DNA of 20,927 bases from CAYYSY01 sp964474355 (GCA_964474355.1 CAYYSY010000322.1:1-20927); one strand, 5' to 3'. Counted from the stretch's first letter, positions 1 through 7,627 are shown. Notes: a model not told the origin generated them from the sequence alone. A program made the numbers and translations.

Positions 1-576
1 CGTCTCGACCTGGTGATCGGGGATCAGCTGGTCCTGTCCGCCGAAGAGACAGAGGATGTGGCCGCTGATTCCGGAGGTCCTCGCGAAGGTCGGGATCGCG
101 CCGCCGGGGCCCGCCGGGCCGGCGATGCCACCCCCGTAGAACGAGGCGGCCGCCTTCACGTCGGTCGCCGCCGCCGTGAGATAGGTCATGTGACCGCCGA
201 TGCAGAAACCCATGGCGCCGATCGCATCGCCCTTCACGTCGGCGCGACTGCGCAGGTAGTCGAGGGTCGCCTGGGCGTCGGCGACCATCTGATCGGCGTC
301 CAGCTGGTTCAGGTGCTTCATGCCCTCTTCCATGCCGCTGTCGTCGTACGCGAGCTGCATGCCCGGCCCGGTGCGGTGGAAGTAGTCGGGCGCGATCGCG
401 ACGTAGCCGAGCTCGGCGACGCGGCGCGTGACGTCCCGGATGTGATCGTTCACGCCGAAGATCTCCATGAACACGATCACGGCGGGCAGCGTATCGCCGC
501 CCTCGGGCCGGGCGACGTAGGCGCCCATCTCGTCTCCTCCGACGGCGATCGTGACGTTCTCGGTAGTGACGGTCAT
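1..576 (-). CDS. Dienelactone hydrolase family protein (3' end cut by window edge)
   Basis: Alpha/beta-hydrolase of the dienelactone hydrolase family; 192 codons are visible and the C-terminus lies outside the window. The nucleophile motif GFCIGGH places the catalytic Cys at residue 125. Glu38 in the MEIFG segment matches the Glu that activates the Cys in Pseudomonas DLH, and Asp182 in GGQDQLIP is the acid. The catalytic His should lie just beyond the edge. The classical reaction opens dienelactone to maleylacetate in chlorocatechol degradation, but many homologues have unknown substrates, so only the family is assigned. There is no signal peptide, so it is probably cytoplasmic. The ATG at 576 has a strong AAGGAG ribosome site 8 nt upstream. 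It lies 82 bp after the alpha/beta hydrolase on the same strand; a small GC-rich hairpin (610-625, GGCGCC arms) sits between them. It may be the last gene of the miaE-hydrolase run. Confidence 0.9.
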   Translation of the reverse strand, partial: MTVTTENVTIAVGGDEMGAYVARPEGGDTLPAVIVFMEIFGVNDHIRDVTRRVAELGYVAIAPDYFHRTGPGMQLAYDDSGMEEGMKHLNQLDADQMVADAQATLDYLRSRADVKGDAIGAMGFCIGGHMTYLTAAATDVKAAASFYGGGIAGPAGPGGAIPTFARTSGISGHILCLFGGQDQLIPDHQVET

Positions 577-658
577 GTTGGGGATCTCCTTCCCGGTTCG
601 ATTGGGTACGGCGCCCCGCGGCGCCTCCAGGCTCGCGCCCGACGAGCGCGGCCGCAGC

Positions 659-1513
659 TCATGTGAGCGCGTGCACGCGGGCCCAGTGCTCTTCCATGGC
701 CTGCCACCACGCGTCCGGGTTCTCCTGGTGCGGGTGGTGGCCGGCGTTCGGGATCGTCGAGCGGCGCACGTCGAAGATCTTCGTCTCGAACGCGTCGGCC
801 GCGGCGAGGAAGGGTCCGTCGTCCGCACCCACGATCACGTGGGTCGGACACGCGATCTCGCCGAGGCGATCCTCGAGGGTCTCCTGCTTCGCCATCGCCT
901 GCCCGAAGCCCATGTACGCGTTCGGATCCATGGCGTCGTAGCGCTTCTTCATGTGCGGCCAGTAGCGGTCGGCCCAGCGCTCCACGTGCGCGTCGGCCGG
1001 ATCGTCCGACCCGACCTCGCGCGTGCGCTTCTCCATCAGCTGCTGCAGCCGCGACATCCCTTTGGCGAGCGCGATCTGCCCGGCCTTCAGCAACGACTCG
1101 GCCTGCATGCCGCCGGGCTTGTGCGGTGAGGTGTCCATGAGGATCAGCGACGCGATGCGCTCGGGATGCGCGAGTGTGAACCGAAGCGCGATCATGCCGC
1201 CCATCGAGTGCCCGAGCAGATGGCAGCGCGGCACGTCGAGGGCGTCGAGCACCTGCACGAGGTCTTCGACCGCCTGCTCGAACTCGTGGCCGTCGGGGGT
1301 GCCGCCGTGCTTCGCGCCGCCGTGCCCGCGCAGATCGGGGATGATGACCCGCGTCCACGTCGCGAGGCGGTCGCGCTCGAGCTCGAAGTCGTCGCGGTGG
1401 CCCGTGAAGCCGTGGAGCATGACGAGCGGAAGCCCCTTCGCCTCGCCGAGGTCGTCGACGTCGAGCTCGAGCCCGTCGAGCTTCAGGTGCCGCGTGGGGG
1501 ACGCATCGGTCAT
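659..1513 (-). CDS. Alpha/beta hydrolase (284 aa)
   Basis: Complete alpha/beta-hydrolase-fold protein of the MhpC/BioH/esterase type. The oxyanion segment is LHGFTG (33-38). The nucleophile elbow GHSMGG gives Ser103, the acid is probably Asp232 in GADDGPF, and the His is His259 in NAGHHPH. A mostly helical lid lies between residues about 135 and 215. The substrate cannot be read from sequence; carboxylester or C-C hydrolysis are family possibilities. There is no signal peptide, so it is cytoplasmic. The start at 1513 was chosen because the family N-terminus (a first beta strand ending in DDLGE) begins soon after it and GGAG lies 8 nt upstream; the frame stays open further upstream but that part runs through miaE. 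It is 40 bp downstream of miaE and 82 bp upstream of the dienelactone hydrolase, suggesting co-transcription. Confidence 0.88.
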   Translation of the reverse strand: MTDASPTRHLKLDGLELDVDDLGEAKGLPLVMLHGFTGHRDDFELERDRLATWTRVIIPDLRGHGGAKHGGTPDGHEFEQAVEDLVQVLDALDVPRCHLLGHSMGGMIALRFTLAHPERIASLILMDTSPHKPGGMQAESLLKAGQIALAKGMSRLQQLMEKRTREVGSDDPADAHVERWADRYWPHMKKRYDAMDPNAYMGFGQAMAKQETLEDRLGEIACPTHVIVGADDGPFLAAADAFETKIFDVRRSTIPNAGHHPHQENPDAWWQAMEEHWARVHALT

Positions 1514-1553
1514 CGCGCGTGCTCCGGCATGAGGGACGTCTCGCGCACGCCCA

Positions 1554-2129
1554 TCAGCTGTGCAGCCGCGGCCGGGGGCCGGGCTCGGCCAGGATCTCCG
1601 CCTCGATCTTCGCGAGCTCTTCGAGCCGCGCGTTCGCCTCGGCGTCGCCGACGAGCTCGCGCGCGAGCTGCACGTAGAGACCGTGATGCCGGGCCTCGGA
1701 CGCGAGCAGCCGCTCGTAGAACGCCGCCAGGTCGGCATCTTCGAGCCCCTCGGCCAGCAGCTTGAACCGCTCGCAGCTGCGCGCCTCGATCAGCGCACCG
1801 ACGAGCAGCACGTCGAGGGCGCGCTCGGGATCACCGCCGCGCACGTGCGCGTGGAGGCGCGCGCCGTACTCGCTCGGCGACTGGCTCCGGTAGCGCACGC
1901 CGCGCTTCTCGAGCAGGGCCAGCACGGCATCGAAGTGCTCGAGCTCCTCGCGCGCCAGGGCCGAGAGCGGTGTCTGCATGAAGCCGTATTGCGGGTAGGC
2001 GAAGAGCAGCTTGACCGCGGCGCCGGCCGCCTTCTTCTCGCAGTGCGCGTGATCGAGCAGCACGTCGTCGAGGTGCGTGCGCACGCGGTCGAGCCAGGCG
2101 GGATCGGTGGGAGCGGCCAGGTTCAGCAT
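1554..2129 (-). CDS. miaE: tRNA-(ms[2]io[6]A)-hydroxylase MiaE
   Basis: Non-haem diiron monooxygenase that hydroxylates the isopentenyl group of ms2i6A at position 37 of tRNAs reading UNN codons, the last step after MiaA and MiaB. At 191 aa it is shorter than the roughly 250-residue enterobacterial enzyme and lacks the insertion before the second helix. Iron-ligand candidates fit the ferritin-like four-helix bundle: Glu31 (HCEKK), Glu62 and His65 (EELEH), Glu115 (IEARSCERF), and Glu145 and His148 (SEARHH). The blocks IEARSCERF and SEARH match Salmonella MiaE closely. It is soluble and cytoplasmic. It starts the leftward run with two hydrolases and is divergent from the aldo/keto reductase. 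No good Shine-Dalgarno precedes the ATG. miaA and miaB are not in the window. Family assignment is firm; activity on ms2i6A is inferred from homology. Confidence 0.93.
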   Translation of the reverse strand: MLNLAAPTDPAWLDRVRTHLDDVLLDHAHCEKKAAGAAVKLLFAYPQYGFMQTPLSALAREELEHFDAVLALLEKRGVRYRSQSPSEYGARLHAHVRGGDPERALDVLLVGALIEARSCERFKLLAEGLEDADLAAFYERLLASEARHHGLYVQLARELVGDAEANARLEELAKIEAEILAEPGPRPRLHS

Positions 2130-2236
2130 CGGGCGGCGAGTCTAGGAGCATCGCCGGCTCCGGGCCACGGCGCAGCGGCGGTTGCGCCCGACGAGGCGCA
2201 GGGGACAGCTCACGCCAACCGGGCGCCGCGCGCGGA

Positions 2237-2262
2237 GGTATCGCGGCGCCCCGCGCGATACC
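2237..2262. promoter_or_regulatory. 26-bp dyad just upstream of the aldo/keto reductase
   Basis: Perfect 9-bp inverted repeat: GGTATCGCG at 2237-2245 and CGCGATACC at 2254-2262 with an 8-nt spacer. It ends 8 nt before the reductase ATG, inside the 141-bp divergent gap with miaE. Its size and symmetry fit an operator for a dimeric regulator; it could also form a hairpin in the leader. The reductase has no Shine-Dalgarno, so a protein-binding role or a leaderless transcript are both possible. Function is inferred. Confidence 0.4.
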
Positions 2263-2270
2263 CTCGACGC

Positions 2271-3236
2271 ATGGAATCCAGACACGTCGGCAGGAGCGGC
2301 CTCCGGGTGAGCGAGATCGCGCTCGGGTCGTGGCTCACGATCGGCAGCAGGATCGATGCGGTCGAGGCGCAGCGCATGATCGAGGTCGCCTTCGACCTCG
2401 GCATCGACTTCTTCGACACGGCCGACGTCTACGCGCAGGGCGCGGCCGAGGAGGCGCTCGGCCGCGCGCTCCGCACGTTCCCACGGCAGCATCTGGTCGT
2501 CGCCACCAAGTGCTTCTTCGCGGTGTCCGAGCGGCCGAACGATCGGGGCCTCTCTCGCAAGCACGTCTTCGAGAGCGTCGACGCGTCGCTGCGAAGGCTC
2601 GGCACCGACTACATCGATCTCCATCAGTGCCATCGCGCCGACCCGAGCACGCCCATTGAGGAGACGGTCCGTGCGTACGAGGACCTCATCCGCCAGGGCA
2701 AGATCCTCTACTGGGGCGTGAGCGAGTGGCGGGCCGAGCAGATCAGCCGGGCCTGCCACATCGCAGACGCGACCGGCGGCTACCGACCCATCTCGAGCCA
2801 GCCGAACTACTCGATCATGCGCCGCGGCATCGAGGGAGAGGTGCTGCCCGTCAGCCAGCGGGAGGGGCTCGGCCAGCTCGTCTTCTCGCCGCTCGGTCAG
2901 GGTGCGTTGACGGGCAAGTACGCGGGCGGTGCCCGGCCCGAGGGCAGCCGCGCCACCGACTCGAAGCGCAATCTGTGGATGAACGCCTATCTCGAAGAAG
3001 ACGCCCTCGCCCGCGTCGAACGGCTCCGCCCGCTCGCCGACGCCGAAGGACTCTCGCTGGCGCAGCTCGCGCTCGCGTGGTGCCTGCGACTGGACGGGCT
3101 CTCGAGCGTGATCGTCGGCGCATCGAGCGCAAGGCAGCTCGAGGAGAACGTGAAGGCCTCGGGCCGCCGGCTCGCGCCCGAGACCCTCGCGGCGATCGAC
3201 GCGCTGTTCCCCGGCCCGGAGCCGCGCGGCGTCTGA
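2271..3236 (+). CDS. Aldo/keto reductase (Kv-beta/YghZ-like subgroup)
   Basis: NADPH-dependent (beta/alpha)8-barrel oxidoreductase, 321 aa, the usual family length. The N-terminus (R-x-x-GRSGLRVSEIALGSW pattern) is typical and fixes the ATG at 2271. The catalytic tetrad is Asp49 and Tyr54 (FFDTADVY), Lys80 (VVATK) and His121 (DLHQCHR). The C-terminal cofactor region is the IVGASSARQLEEN segment near residue 285. The strand-6 segment SSQPNYSIMRR resembles the beta-subunit-like AKR6/AKR14 branch, which reduces aldehydes and ketones; the actual substrate is unknown. Cytoplasmic. It is divergent from miaE and convergent with the SGNH lipoprotein gene 10 bp away. A 26-bp dyad lies directly before the start and no ribosome site is visible. 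Confidence 0.92.
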   Translation: MESRHVGRSGLRVSEIALGSWLTIGSRIDAVEAQRMIEVAFDLGIDFFDTADVYAQGAAEEALGRALRTFPRQHLVVATKCFFAVSERPNDRGLSRKHVFESVDASLRRLGTDYIDLHQCHRADPSTPIEETVRAYEDLIRQGKILYWGVSEWRAEQISRACHIADATGGYRPISSQPNYSIMRRGIEGEVLPVSQREGLGQLVFSPLGQGALTGKYAGGARPEGSRATDSKRNLWMNAYLEEDALARVERLRPLADAEGLSLAQLALAWCLRLDGLSSVIVGASSARQLEENVKASGRRLAPETLAAIDALFPGPEPRGV

Positions 3237-3267
3237 GGCGTTGCCTTCACGGCGCCGCGCCGCGCGG
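3222..3267. terminator. Inverted repeat spanning convergent stop codons
   Basis: Perfect 10-bp arms, CCGCGCGGCG at 3222-3231 and its complement at 3258-3267, with a 26-nt spacer that holds the stop codons of both the aldo/keto reductase and the convergent SGNH gene. No T-tract follows on either strand, so intrinsic termination is not certain. The position suits a bidirectional terminator or a transcript-end stabiliser. Very high GC raises the chance of a random match. Confidence 0.4.
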
Positions 3268-4056
3268 GCTCGGCATCTCTGCTTCACCGAACGCCTTCGA
3301 CAGCATGGGTCGCATCGCGGCGTGCCAGCGCGCGTAGCCCTCTTGGCTGAGATGCACGCCGTCGGGTGATACCCGCCGCGACAAGCGGCCGTCGGGCTCG
3401 AGCAGGGCATGGCCGACGTCGATGAACGTGACCGGCCACGTGCGCGCGGCGCGCTCGAGCGAAGCATTCGTCATGCCCACGACGTGGCGCTCGTAGCCAT
3501 CGGGTGCGAAGCCGCGGGGCAGGAGCGCGAGCAGCCAGAGATCCGCGGCGGGCCGGGCCTCGTGGAGCCACTCGACGATCGCGCCGATGCCGGCGACCAC
3601 CGCCTCCGGCCCGTCGCGGCCGAGGTTGTTCGTCCCGATCAGCAGCACGATCACCTCGGGATCGATGCCATCGAGCTCACCGTCGTGCAGTCGGCCGAGC
3701 AGGTGCTCGGTCCGATCGCCGTCGATGCCGAGATTGGCCGTGCCGATCGGTGCGAGCTCGCGGCGATCGATCTCCACGCCCGCCCCGCCCCAGCGCTCGG
3801 TGATCGAGTCGCCGAGGAGCACCAGCCGCACCGGGTCGCCGCTTAGAGCGCGCTCGCGGATCGCCGCGCGACGCTCCCGCGAGTGCGCATCGGATCGAGG
3901 GGTCGGCACCACGGCGGGATGCACGGAGCTCGCATCCGGCTCGGCGGGCTCTTCGGCATCGCACCCGAGCGCCCCGCCCACGGCCACGAACGCCAGGAAG
4001 ATCGGCCCGGCCAGCCACGGCCAGGCTCTGCAGCTGTGATGGAGCTCGACCGACAT
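3247..4056 (-). CDS. SGNH/GDSL hydrolase, predicted lipoprotein
   Basis: Secreted esterase/lipase of the SGNH fold, 269 aa. Residues about 12-31 form a hydrophobic signal ending in GALG-Cys32, a slightly weak lipobox, so lipid anchoring is likely; Asp33 follows the Cys, which in enterobacteria signals inner-membrane retention. The SGNH blocks are all present: Ser84 in GDSIT, Gly110 in NLGIDGDRT, Asn143 in GTNN, and Asp232/His235 in SPDGVHLS. The sequence resembles the platelet-activating-factor acetylhydrolase/TesA branch that deacylates lipids or acetylated glycans; the substrate is unknown. The start at 4056 puts the signal peptide at the N-terminus, with AAGAG about 9 nt upstream. It is convergent with the aldo/keto reductase and divergent from the GST-like gene. 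Confidence 0.9.
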   Translation of the reverse strand: MSVELHHSCRAWPWLAGPIFLAFVAVGGALGCDAEEPAEPDASSVHPAVVPTPRSDAHSRERRAAIRERALSGDPVRLVLLGDSITERWGGAGVEIDRRELAPIGTANLGIDGDRTEHLLGRLHDGELDGIDPEVIVLLIGTNNLGRDGPEAVVAGIGAIVEWLHEARPAADLWLLALLPRGFAPDGYERHVVGMTNASLERAARTWPVTFIDVGHALLEPDGRLSRRVSPDGVHLSQEGYARWHAAMRPMLSKAFGEAEMPSPRGAAP

Positions 4057-4142
4057 GCCGGTGCTCTTACCAGATGCCGAGCCCGGGCGGCAGTGCGGCC
4101 CACCCGTCCAGCATCTCCCTGACGAAGCCGGCATCCAAAATC

Positions 4143-4159
4143 TGGACGTCGCGCGTCCA
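4143..4159. promoter_or_regulatory. Short dyad in the SGNH/GST divergent gap
   Basis: TGGACG at 4143-4148 and CGTCCA at 4154-4159, separated by 5 nt, within the 137-bp divergent gap and 34 nt before the GST start. The length and place suit an operator, but the arms are short and chance is a serious alternative. Confidence 0.2.
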
Positions 4160-4193
4160 CACGGGCAGCGATGGCGACGAGAGGCCAGGGCCA

Positions 4194-4988
4194 ATGGCGA
4201 TCGAGGGGCAGACGATCGAGCGAGACGCCGACGAGGGACGACTCGCGGACGAGCCGAGCGCGGGCGCCGAGCCCGCCGAGCAGACGGAGCTCGCGCGGGT
4301 CCGGCTGATCACCCAGGAGCGCAATCCCTTTAGCGAGAAGGTGGCCCGCGCCCTCTCTCTCAAGAAGGTCGAGTTCGAGCGCGTCGTCGTGAGCGAGCCG
4401 GAGGAGATCCGGCACTACAGCCCCGACACCCTGACGCTGCCGGTGCTCGAGATCGACGACGAGCGACGCCCCGAGTCGGGCGCGATCCTCTTCTGGCTCG
4501 ACGAGCGCTATCCCGAGCCGCCGCTCCTCGCGAGCGACTCGAAGGTCGCCGAGGCGCAGCGCAGCCTCGCCGAGTGGAGCGACAGCTCGTTCGCCTTCTA
4601 CTGGAATCGCTGGCTCGCGAGCCAGGAGGAGCCGGTGGAAGGAGAGGCCGAGACGCCCGACTCCGGCTTCCTCGAGCGCATGCGCGCGAGCCTCGGCCGC
4701 AGCCTCGGCATCGGGGTACGCGCCAGCCGAAACGACGCGCTCGAGCTGCAGGTGATCGACGGCATCTCGCGACGCCTCGACGATCTCGCAGCACTGCTCG
4801 GGGACCGCAACTACTTCCACTCCGACAGCCCGTCGATGGCCGACCTGGCGGTGTTCGGGATGCTGGTGCTGATCCAGCACGGCCCGATCCCGGGGTCGAA
4901 GGAGATGCTCGCAGCGCGACCGAGCCTGGTCGCCTATCTCGAGCGCCTCGAGTCCGCGACCGGTGGGCCCTACGGCGCGGCTGCCTGA
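4194..4988 (+). CDS. Glutathione S-transferase family protein
   Basis: Two-domain GST-like protein, 264 aa. After an acidic, low-complexity stretch (1-33) comes a thioredoxin-fold domain (35-110). It has the cis-proline at LPV (82-84) and the glutathione-binding ESGAI (Glu94, Ser95). Residues ERNPFSEK (42-49) hold the position of the catalytic residue; Ser47 or Ser-like chemistry is likely, with no Cys or Tyr there. The helical C-terminal domain carries the N-capping box SMAD (214-217) that supports folding in GSTs. The role may be conjugation, peroxide reduction or a non-catalytic function; nothing narrows it down. The ATG at 4194 has CAGGG close upstream; an in-frame ATG at 4074 would add 40 residues of non-family sequence. 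Cytoplasmic. Transcribed away from the SGNH gene and towards tRNA-Glu. Confidence 0.85.
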   Translation: MAIEGQTIERDADEGRLADEPSAGAEPAEQTELARVRLITQERNPFSEKVARALSLKKVEFERVVVSEPEEIRHYSPDTLTLPVLEIDDERRPESGAILFWLDERYPEPPLLASDSKVAEAQRSLAEWSDSSFAFYWNRWLASQEEPVEGEAETPDSGFLERMRASLGRSLGIGVRASRNDALELQVIDGISRRLDDLAALLGDRNYFHSDSPSMADLAVFGMLVLIQHGPIPGSKEMLAARPSLVAYLERLESATGGPYGAAA

Positions 4989-5023
4989 CGGCGCTGCCCG
5001 CCCGAGAAGAGCACCCGAAACGA

Positions 5024-5059
5024 ATCGAGCCGGCCCGGATGAATCCGGACCGGCTCGAT
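5024..5059. terminator. Strong hairpin between the GST gene and tRNA-Glu
   Basis: Arms of 17 nt at 5024-5040 and 5043-5059 pair with one mismatch around a tight centre, 35 nt after the GST stop. The tail on the plus strand is only moderately T-rich, so it is a probable rather than classic intrinsic terminator. It sits between convergent transcripts and could stop both. The rest of this gap (5060-5272), downstream of the tRNA on the other strand, shows no gene or other clear signal. Confidence 0.55.
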
Positions 5060-5272
5060 GCTTCATGTCTTCATTCGAGTCGCCGTCGGGATGCGGTCCA
5101 CCGGCGCCTCGCATGCAGCGGATCGCGGCAATCGATCCGTGCGTCGAGACAGTCTGCAGCGCGCCACAAGGAGAAGGAGCGTGCCACGCGTGAACCATCG
5201 GCCGGTCGCGGAAGGATCTTGAGGGGCTTTCGGTCCATTCGGGGGCCGGCGCGAGTCCGCAGCGCGGCGAGA

Positions 5273-5347
5273 TGGCGTCCCCAGCGGGAATCGAACCCGC
5301 CTTACCAGCTTGAAAGGCTGGAGTCCTGACCGATAGACGATGGGGAC
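5273..5347 (-). tRNA. tRNA-Glu (UUC)
   Basis: Read on the minus strand this is a full cloverleaf. The acceptor arm is GTCCCCA with TGGGGAC, the D-arm begins GTCTAT and ends with AGGAC, and the anticodon stem CCAGC/GCTGG encloses loop CTTTCAA with anticodon TTC. The T-arm is GCGGG-TTCGATT-CCCGC, the discriminator is G, and CCA (5273-5275) is encoded. It closely resembles bacterial tRNA-Glu. Since the glutamate codons GAA and GAG dominate here, this UUC tRNA is probably a main decoder. It stands alone, between the convergent GST gene and the divergent AAA ATPase gene. Confidence 0.96.
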
Positions 5348-5366
5348 GCTGCCTGTCGGCGCCGGG

Positions 5367-5372
5367 AATATA
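5367..5372 (-). promoter_or_regulatory. -10 element of the tRNA-Glu promoter
   Basis: On the minus strand TATATT lies 19 nt before the mature tRNA 5' end, in the only AT-rich patch of this gap. A GC-rich stretch (CCCGGCGCC) follows at the expected discriminator, as in stringently controlled stable-RNA promoters. The -35 is not convincing. The same patch could also serve the divergent AAA gene. Confidence 0.5.
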
Positions 5373-5489
5373 TGGTGCCATCGCCCAGCCGCCACCCTGA
5401 GCCCCATCCGGAGCGTCCCAGACGCCCCCTCCCCGCACTGCGCGCATCCGCGACGCCGGCCGGCGGCTTTCGAGCTAGCTTGCCCGGCC

Positions 5490-6419
5490 ATGGACGAGCG
5501 ATCGATCGCAAAGGAACGCGCCCAGAACCTCTGGACGAGCTTCGTGCGCAGCCACGAGGCCTTCGCGCGCAGCGCGTGCATCGAGGTCGACCCGCAGGTC
5601 GGCGTGGACGACATCGGCGGGCTCTCACTGGCGAAGGACGAGATCCTCACGTACGCGTGCGCCGCCACGTCGCCCGAGGTCTACGAGCGCTGGGGCACGT
5701 TTCCGCCATCGGGCATGCTACTGATCGGTGAGCACGGTACGGGCAAGTCGCTGCTCGCCCAGGCGCTCGCCACACAGACCGAGACCGCCTACGTCAGCAT
5801 CGACACGCCGCGCATGGTGATCGACGTCGTACACCACGGCGGCAAGGTCGGAGAGCTGATCAAGGGCTGGTCGGCGGTGCTCGAGGAGCTGCCGCCGCTC
5901 ACCCTCTACTTCGACGAGCTCGAGTTCTCGCAGGCGCGCGAGGTGGGCGTGCGCGGCGACCTGCCGGTCGGCCCGATCATGGACTTCCTGCTCGAGATGC
6001 TCGACCGCGCGATCGCGTGCGGCCAGCACCTCGTGGTCGGCGCGACGGCCCACCCCGCGCGCATCCGCCACGCGTTCGCCCAGCCCGGGCGCCTCGACCG
6101 CGTCGTCGAGGTGTCTCCCGCGTTTCCGGAAGACGTGGTCGATGCGCTCGCGATCCACGCGCGCAAGGCAGAGGCCCGGGCCAATCGCCCGCTCTTCGAC
6201 GACATCGACTGGCTGAAGATCGTCGAGCAGTCGAAGGAGGCGCCCATCGGCGACTGGGTGCGCGTGCTGCATGGCGTGCTGCGCCGCAAGGCCCGCGCAG
6301 AAGCGTCCCAGGAGGCACCGCTGGCGGTGACGACCGCGGACCTCTGGAGCGAGGTCGAGCGATTCCACCAGGCCCAGCGCCGCATCAGCGCGGCCAACGG
6401 CGGCGGGAACTACCTGTAG
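5490..6419 (+). CDS. Orphan classical-type AAA ATPase (single module)
   Basis: Soluble 309-aa ATPase with one AAA module of the FtsH/Cdc48 type. The entry segment GVDDIGGL (38-45) is the usual AAA start. Walker A is GEHGTGKS (80-87) and Walker B is LTLYFDELE (Asp142, Glu143). The second region of homology ends in QPGRLDR, with arginine-finger candidates Arg201 and Arg204. The sensor-1 Asn of the usual ATNRP motif is replaced: here it reads GATAHPA, with Ala187. There is no Cdc48 N-domain, protease domain or membrane segment, only about 37 residues in front. A role as a hexameric remodeller is a family inference; the client is unknown. The ATG at 5490 was chosen because the upstream frame crosses the tRNA. 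No clear ribosome site. The next gene, rfbB, starts 91 bp on. Confidence 0.85.
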   Translation: MDERSIAKERAQNLWTSFVRSHEAFARSACIEVDPQVGVDDIGGLSLAKDEILTYACAATSPEVYERWGTFPPSGMLLIGEHGTGKSLLAQALATQTETAYVSIDTPRMVIDVVHHGGKVGELIKGWSAVLEELPPLTLYFDELEFSQAREVGVRGDLPVGPIMDFLLEMLDRAIACGQHLVVGATAHPARIRHAFAQPGRLDRVVEVSPAFPEDVVDALAIHARKAEARANRPLFDDIDWLKIVEQSKEAPIGDWVRVLHGVLRRKARAEASQEAPLAVTTADLWSEVERFHQAQRRISAANGGGNYL

Positions 6420-6510
6420 CCGATCGGGGGCTTCGCGGACGCACAACGGCCCGTTCGGCCCTCGTCGCGCCCTTCCCCCTGCCGATGAAAACGATCGGAG
6501 CATCCCCACC

Positions 6511-7599
6511 ATGCAGCACGTGCTCGTGACAGGCGGCGCCGGCTTCATCGGTTCGAACTTCGTCGACCTGCTGCTCGCCGAGACCGGCGCGCAGGTCGTC
6601 GTGCTCGATCGTCTCACCTATGCGGGCCACGTGGAGAGCCTCGAGGAGGCGCTCGCGAGCTCGCGCTGCCGACTCGTCGAAGGCGACATCGCGGACGTGG
6701 CGCTCCTCGACGCGCTCTTCGAGCGCGAGCCCTTCGACACCGTCGTGAACTTCGCGGCGGAGAGCCACGTCGACCGCTCGATCGACGGCCCCGACGCGTT
6801 CCTCCACACCAACGTGGTCGGCGCGTTCCGGCTGCTCGAGGCTGCCCGCGGCCGCTTCGATGCGCTGGCGGACGACGAACGCGAGCGCTTCCGCTTCCTG
6901 CACGTCTCGACCGACGAGGTGTACGGCAGCCTCGGGCCCGACGGCGCCTTCAACGAGGACACACCCTACGCCCCGAACTCACCCTATTCCGCCACGAAGG
7001 CCGGGGCCGACCACCTCGTGCGCGCGCACCACGAGACGTACGGCCTGCCGACCATCATCACGAACTGCTCCAACAACTACGGCCCGCGGCAATTCCCCGA
7101 GAAGCTCCTGCCGCTGGTGCTCCTGAACGCTCTCGAAGCGAAGGACCTGCCGATCTATGGCGACGGGGGGCAGATCCGCGACTGGCTCCACGTCGAGGAT
7201 CATTGCCGCGGCATTCTCATGACGCTGGAATCGGGGCAGCCCGGGCGGAAGTACAACCTCGGTGGCGACGCCGAGCGCACCAACCTCGAGATCGTCGACG
7301 CCCTCTGCGACACCCTCGAGGCGCTCCGTCCGGCCCGAGAGAACGAGGCCATGCGCGCCCGGGGCGTCGCCGCCTACCGCGACCTCAAGACGTTCGTCCC
7401 GGATCGCCCGGGCCACGACCGCCGCTACGCCATCGACGCGAGCCGGGCCCGGGCCGAGCTCGGCTGGGCCCCGCGCCACGACCTCGTGTCCGGTCTCCGA
7501 CACGCCGTCGAGTGGTATCTCGGAAACCGGGACTGGTGCGAGGCCGTCCAGAAGGAAGGCAGCGCCCGCAGCCGCCGCGGCCTCCCGGGCAAGGCGTGA
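6511..7599 (+). CDS. rfbB: dTDP-glucose 4,6-dehydratase
   Basis: Short-chain dehydrogenase that uses bound NAD+ to convert dTDP-glucose to dTDP-4-keto-6-deoxyglucose, the committed step to dTDP-rhamnose and other deoxysugars. 362 aa, the normal length. Rossmann motif GGAGFIGSN is at 8-16, with FAAESHVDRSI at 81-91. The catalytic set is Thr134-Asp135-Glu136 in STDEVYG, Tyr159 and Lys163 (YSATK). NNYGPRQFPEKL (188-199) and DWLHVEDH (224-231) are family signatures. Cytoplasmic. GGAG lies 10 nt before the ATG. The partner genes rmlA, rmlC and rmlD are absent, so it stands apart from an obvious sugar operon in this window. Confidence 0.96.
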   Translation: MQHVLVTGGAGFIGSNFVDLLLAETGAQVVVLDRLTYAGHVESLEEALASSRCRLVEGDIADVALLDALFEREPFDTVVNFAAESHVDRSIDGPDAFLHTNVVGAFRLLEAARGRFDALADDERERFRFLHVSTDEVYGSLGPDGAFNEDTPYAPNSPYSATKAGADHLVRAHHETYGLPTIITNCSNNYGPRQFPEKLLPLVLLNALEAKDLPIYGDGGQIRDWLHVEDHCRGILMTLESGQPGRKYNLGGDAERTNLEIVDALCDTLEALRPARENEAMRARGVAAYRDLKTFVPDRPGHDRRYAIDASRARAELGWAPRHDLVSGLRHAVEWYLGNRDWCEAVQKEGSARSRRGLPGKA

Positions 7600-7627
7600 G
7601 GGGGGCGACGCCGCGGGCGTGAGCGAC

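Noticed and set aside
1560..2270. In-frame upstream extension of the aldo/keto reductase
   Set aside because: It is antisense to miaE, and the conserved reductase N-terminus begins exactly at the ATG at 2271.
4074..4193. Longer N-terminus for the GST-like protein
   Set aside because: The extra 40 residues resemble no GST sequence and the internal ATG has a better upstream context.
3843..5447. Long open frame (534 codons) on the minus strand
   Set aside because: It runs antisense to the GST gene and through the tRNA, with no recognisable domains; a by-product of high GC.
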